NCBI RefSeq assembly: GCF_002902945.1
Contig: NZ_CP026101.1
Location: 2,914,001 to 2,978,000, forward strand
Reading direction: 5' to 3'
Length of the DNA stretch: 64,000 nt
DNA from: Paraburkholderia caribensis
Lineage (GTDB): Bacteria; Pseudomonadota; Gammaproteobacteria; Burkholderiales; Burkholderiaceae
In this document: one piece after another, positions 61,938-64,000 of the stretch
How positions within the stretch are numbered: position 1 is the stretch's first letter
Layout: each line of letters opens with the position of its first letter
Position numbers and translations under genes: made by a program
The notes under the pieces: generated by a model
Told to the model about the DNA's origin: nothing
Databases searched by the model: none
The model's input: the letters and a program-made list of their open reading frames with translations, nothing else

Positions 61938-63556
61938 TCAAGAAACTCATTCGCAAGCTGTTCGGACAGGACGCAGAGCCCGCTGACGAAGTCGCGCCGC
62001 CCGCAGAAGCAGACGACTACGCCGTCCCGGAAGAGCGCGCGCACTCCAGCCGCGCAGCCCGTACGTCATCGAAAGGCGCAGCATCGTCGAAAGGCGGGAC
62101 GCGCCGCAAGCCGGCCCCAGCCGCCGTACCCGAGCCGGACGCGCCCGTCATCATCTCGTCGGAGATTCACGGCATCGACCCGTCGCTGATTTCGCGCAAC
62201 GCGATCCGCGTGACGGAAGGCCTGCAACAGGCGGGCTTTCGCGCGTTCATCGTGGGCGGCGCCGTGCGCGATCTGCTGCTCGGCATCGCGCCGAAGGACT
62301 TCGACGTCGCGACGGACGCCACGCCCGAACAGGTGCAAAAGCTGTTCCGCCGCGCGCGCATCATCGGGCGGCGCTTTCAGATCGTGCACGTGCAGTTCGG
62401 CCAGGAAATCATCGAGACATCGACCTTCCGTGCGCTCGTGGACGCCCCGCCCGCTGACGCCGACGCCCCGCCGCCGCGCCGCCTGAAGCGCGACGAACTG
62501 GACCGTCGCACGCATGCCGTCGATGCAAGCGGCCGCGTGCTGCGCGACAACGTCTGGGGCGAGCAGCACGAAGACGCCACGCGCCGCGACTTCACCGTCA
62601 ACGCGATGTATTACGATCCCGCGACGCAAACCGTGCTCGACTATCACAACGGCATGGCCGATGTGCGCGCACGCCTGCTGCGCATGATCGGCGACCCGGC
62701 AACGCGCTATCGCGAAGACCCGGTGCGTATGCTGCGCGTCGTGCGCTTCGCCGCGAAGCTCGATTTCGATATCGACGAAGCCACCCGCGCGCCCATCACC
62801 GAACTCGCCGATCTCATCAACAACGTGCCCGCCGCGCGGCTGTTCGACGAGATGCTCAAGCTGCTGCTGTCGGGCCACGCGCTCGCGTGCCTGCAGCGTC
62901 TGCGCAAGGAAGGGCTGCATCATGGGCTGTTGCCGCTGCTCGACGTCGTGCTCGAACAGCCGCACGGCGAGAAGTTCATCACGCTCGCGCTGAACAACAC
63001 CGACGCGCGCGTACGCGCCGGCAAGCCGGTTTCGCCGGGCTTCCTGTTCGCCACGCTGCTGTGGCACGACATGCAGCAACGCTGGCAGCAGTACGAGGCG
63101 AACGGCGAGTTCCCGGTGCCCGCGCTGCATCGCGCGATGGACGACGTGCTCGACATGCAGACCGAGAAGCTCGCCATTCACAAACGTTTCTCGTCGGACA
63201 TGCGCGAGATCTGGGGCCTGCAGCATCGACTGGAAAAGCGCTCGGGCCGCAGCGCGCTGAAGTTGCTGGAACACCAAAGATTTAGAGCGGGGTATGATTT
63301 CCTCCTGTTGCGCTGCGAATCGGGCGAACTGGATGAGTCGGTCGGTTCGTGGTGGACGGAGTTCATCGAAGGAGACATCGCCGCGCGCGAAGCACTGCTT
63401 GCGCAAGGCGGGAAGGACCGGGCGCCCAGAAAACGACGGCGGCGTAGCAGCAACAGCCGAAACCGCAGCAAACAGGGCGACGGAATGGAGGGCGGCACGG
63501 CTTCAGGAAACCGCGCAACAGACGATGCGAGCCACGACGGCCCGCATGACGACTGA
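61934..63556 (+). CDS. pcnB: poly(A) polymerase I
   Basis: Protein of 540 aa from a GTG overlapping the HAD stop. A basic N-terminus (LIRKLFGQ) and low-complexity region (residues 40-70) precede the nucleotidyltransferase core with GGAVRDLLLGIAPKDFDVATDATPEQV (Asp-x-Asp active site), RRFQIVHVQFG, RDFTVNAMYYD and RYREDPVRMLRVVRFAAKLDF, then RNA-binding helices. PcnB adds poly(A) tails that tag RNA for decay. The C-terminal 60 residues are Arg-rich (RAPRKRRRRSSNSRNRSKQ) and probably bind RNA. Confidence 0.96.
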   Translation: MIKKLIRKLFGQDAEPADEVAPPAEADDYAVPEERAHSSRAARTSSKGAASSKGGTRRKPAPAAVPEPDAPVIISSEIHGIDPSLISRNAIRVTEGLQQAGFRAFIVGGAVRDLLLGIAPKDFDVATDATPEQVQKLFRRARIIGRRFQIVHVQFGQEIIETSTFRALVDAPPADADAPPPRRLKRDELDRRTHAVDASGRVLRDNVWGEQHEDATRRDFTVNAMYYDPATQTVLDYHNGMADVRARLLRMIGDPATRYREDPVRMLRVVRFAAKLDFDIDEATRAPITELADLINNVPAARLFDEMLKLLLSGHALACLQRLRKEGLHHGLLPLLDVVLEQPHGEKFITLALNNTDARVRAGKPVSPGFLFATLLWHDMQQRWQQYEANGEFPVPALHRAMDDVLDMQTEKLAIHKRFSSDMREIWGLQHRLEKRSGRSALKLLEHQRFRAGYDFLLLRCESGELDESVGSWWTEFIEGDIAAREALLAQGGKDRAPRKRRRRSSNSRNRSKQGDGMEGGTASGNRATDDASHDGPHDD

Positions 63557-63604
63557 CGCATTTCCGGCGCGCGCCGTCGAACGCAAGTTGCAGGAACTGA
63601 TGCC

Positions 63605-64000
63605 ATGACGGTTGCCTATCTCGGCCTCGGCGCGAATCTCGGGGATGCGCGCCAGACCCTGAAAGACGCGGTGGTGTGCCTGGCACAACAGCACACCATC
63701 ACCGTGCTCGCGAAATCGAGCCTTTATCGAACCGCCCCGATCGATGCGAGCGGCGACGATTATCTGAATCTCGTCGTCAAGCTCGACACTACGTTGCCCG
63801 TTCGCCATCTGCTCGCGCTGTGTCACAAGATCGAGCATCACTTCGGCCGTGAGCGCCCCTTTCGCAACGCGCCGCGTACGATCGATATCGACATCCTGCT
63901 TTACGGCGAACACGCGATCGACGAACCCGATCTGATCGTGCCGCATCCGCGCATGACGGAGCGCGCGTTCGTGCTCGTGCCGCTCGTCGAAATCGAGCCC
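63605..64000 (+). CDS. folK: 2-amino-4-hydroxy-6-hydroxymethyldihydropteridine pyrophosphokinase, cut at the window edge
   Basis: Partial gene: 132 codons from the ATG at 63605 to the end of the window. It begins MTVAYLGLGANLGDARQTLKDAV, the FolK start (GLGANLGD), and includes SSLYRTAPIDASGDDYLNLVVKL, CHKIEHHFGRERPFRNAPRTIDIDILLYGE (the diagnostic R-x5-APRTIDIDIL ATP-site) and VPHPRMTERAFVLVPLVEI. It makes the pyrophosphorylated pterin for dihydropteroate synthase in folate synthesis. It lies 48 bp behind pcnB, a typical order. Confidence 0.96.
   Translation, partial: MTVAYLGLGANLGDARQTLKDAVVCLAQQHTITVLAKSSLYRTAPIDASGDDYLNLVVKLDTTLPVRHLLALCHKIEHHFGRERPFRNAPRTIDIDILLYGEHAIDEPDLIVPHPRMTERAFVLVPLVEIEP

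Noticed and set aside
1..64000. CRISPR array, prophage or insertion sequence
   Set aside because: No regularly spaced repeats, no transposase, integrase or phage structural genes seen; the holin-family label of the YqjE gene is not phage evidence.

Overview
The window looks like chromosomal DNA of a Burkholderiaceae bacterium, most likely Paraburkholderia. It is GC-rich, has the betaproteobacterial orders ybgC-tolQRAB-pal-cpoB and hda-HAD-pcnB-folK, a YqjD/YqjE-type trio, and a dispersed Burkholderia-type repeat. The genus is inferred from gene content and order; no search was run.

Positions 1-9.8 kb are mostly core genes: glutaryl-CoA dehydrogenase (gcdH), a 1-Cys peroxiredoxin, a membrane trio of small envelope proteins, a five-gene type IV minor-pilin operon without pilY1, and glyA-nrdR. 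The glyA leader carries what I read as a ZTP (pfl-motif) riboswitch placed directly behind a sigma70-type promoter. A YdfG-like dehydrogenase follows. Positions 9.9-15.7 kb hold the Tol-Pal envelope system, its terminator and a tRNA-Lys gene with a consensus promoter.

Positions 16.2-49.9 kb form a large exopolysaccharide (EPS) locus of the Wzx/Wzy type. The central leftward operon manC-wcaJ-wza-wzc-gmd-fcl makes GDP-mannose and GDP-L-fucose, starts the lipid-linked unit and exports the polymer. Around it lie six glycosyltransferases, a Wzx flippase, a Wzy/O-antigen-ligase-like polymerase, two membrane acyltransferases, a WcaF-like acetyltransferase, a GMC oxidoreductase, GDP-mannose mannosyl hydrolase and galU. 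The sugar-nucleotide set resembles colanic acid. A secreted glycoside-hydrolase-like lipoprotein lies inside the locus behind an 872-bp AT-rich regulatory region. Two paralogous DJ-1/AraC regulators bracket that right-hand part. No ugd, manB or wzb gene is seen.

Positions 50-64 kb return to core functions: an MFS transporter, a small membrane protein, an MscS-type channel, a DedA protein, mutL-miaA, a large inverted-repeat element between convergent miaA and purM, a PerM/AI-2E-type permease, hda, a HAD phosphatase, pcnB, and folK, which runs off the right edge.

The most useful second-look items are the glyA riboswitch, the EPS locus with its embedded hydrolase, oxidoreductase and paired regulators, the palindrome at 44015-44036, and the inverted repeat near 57.35-58.03 kb.
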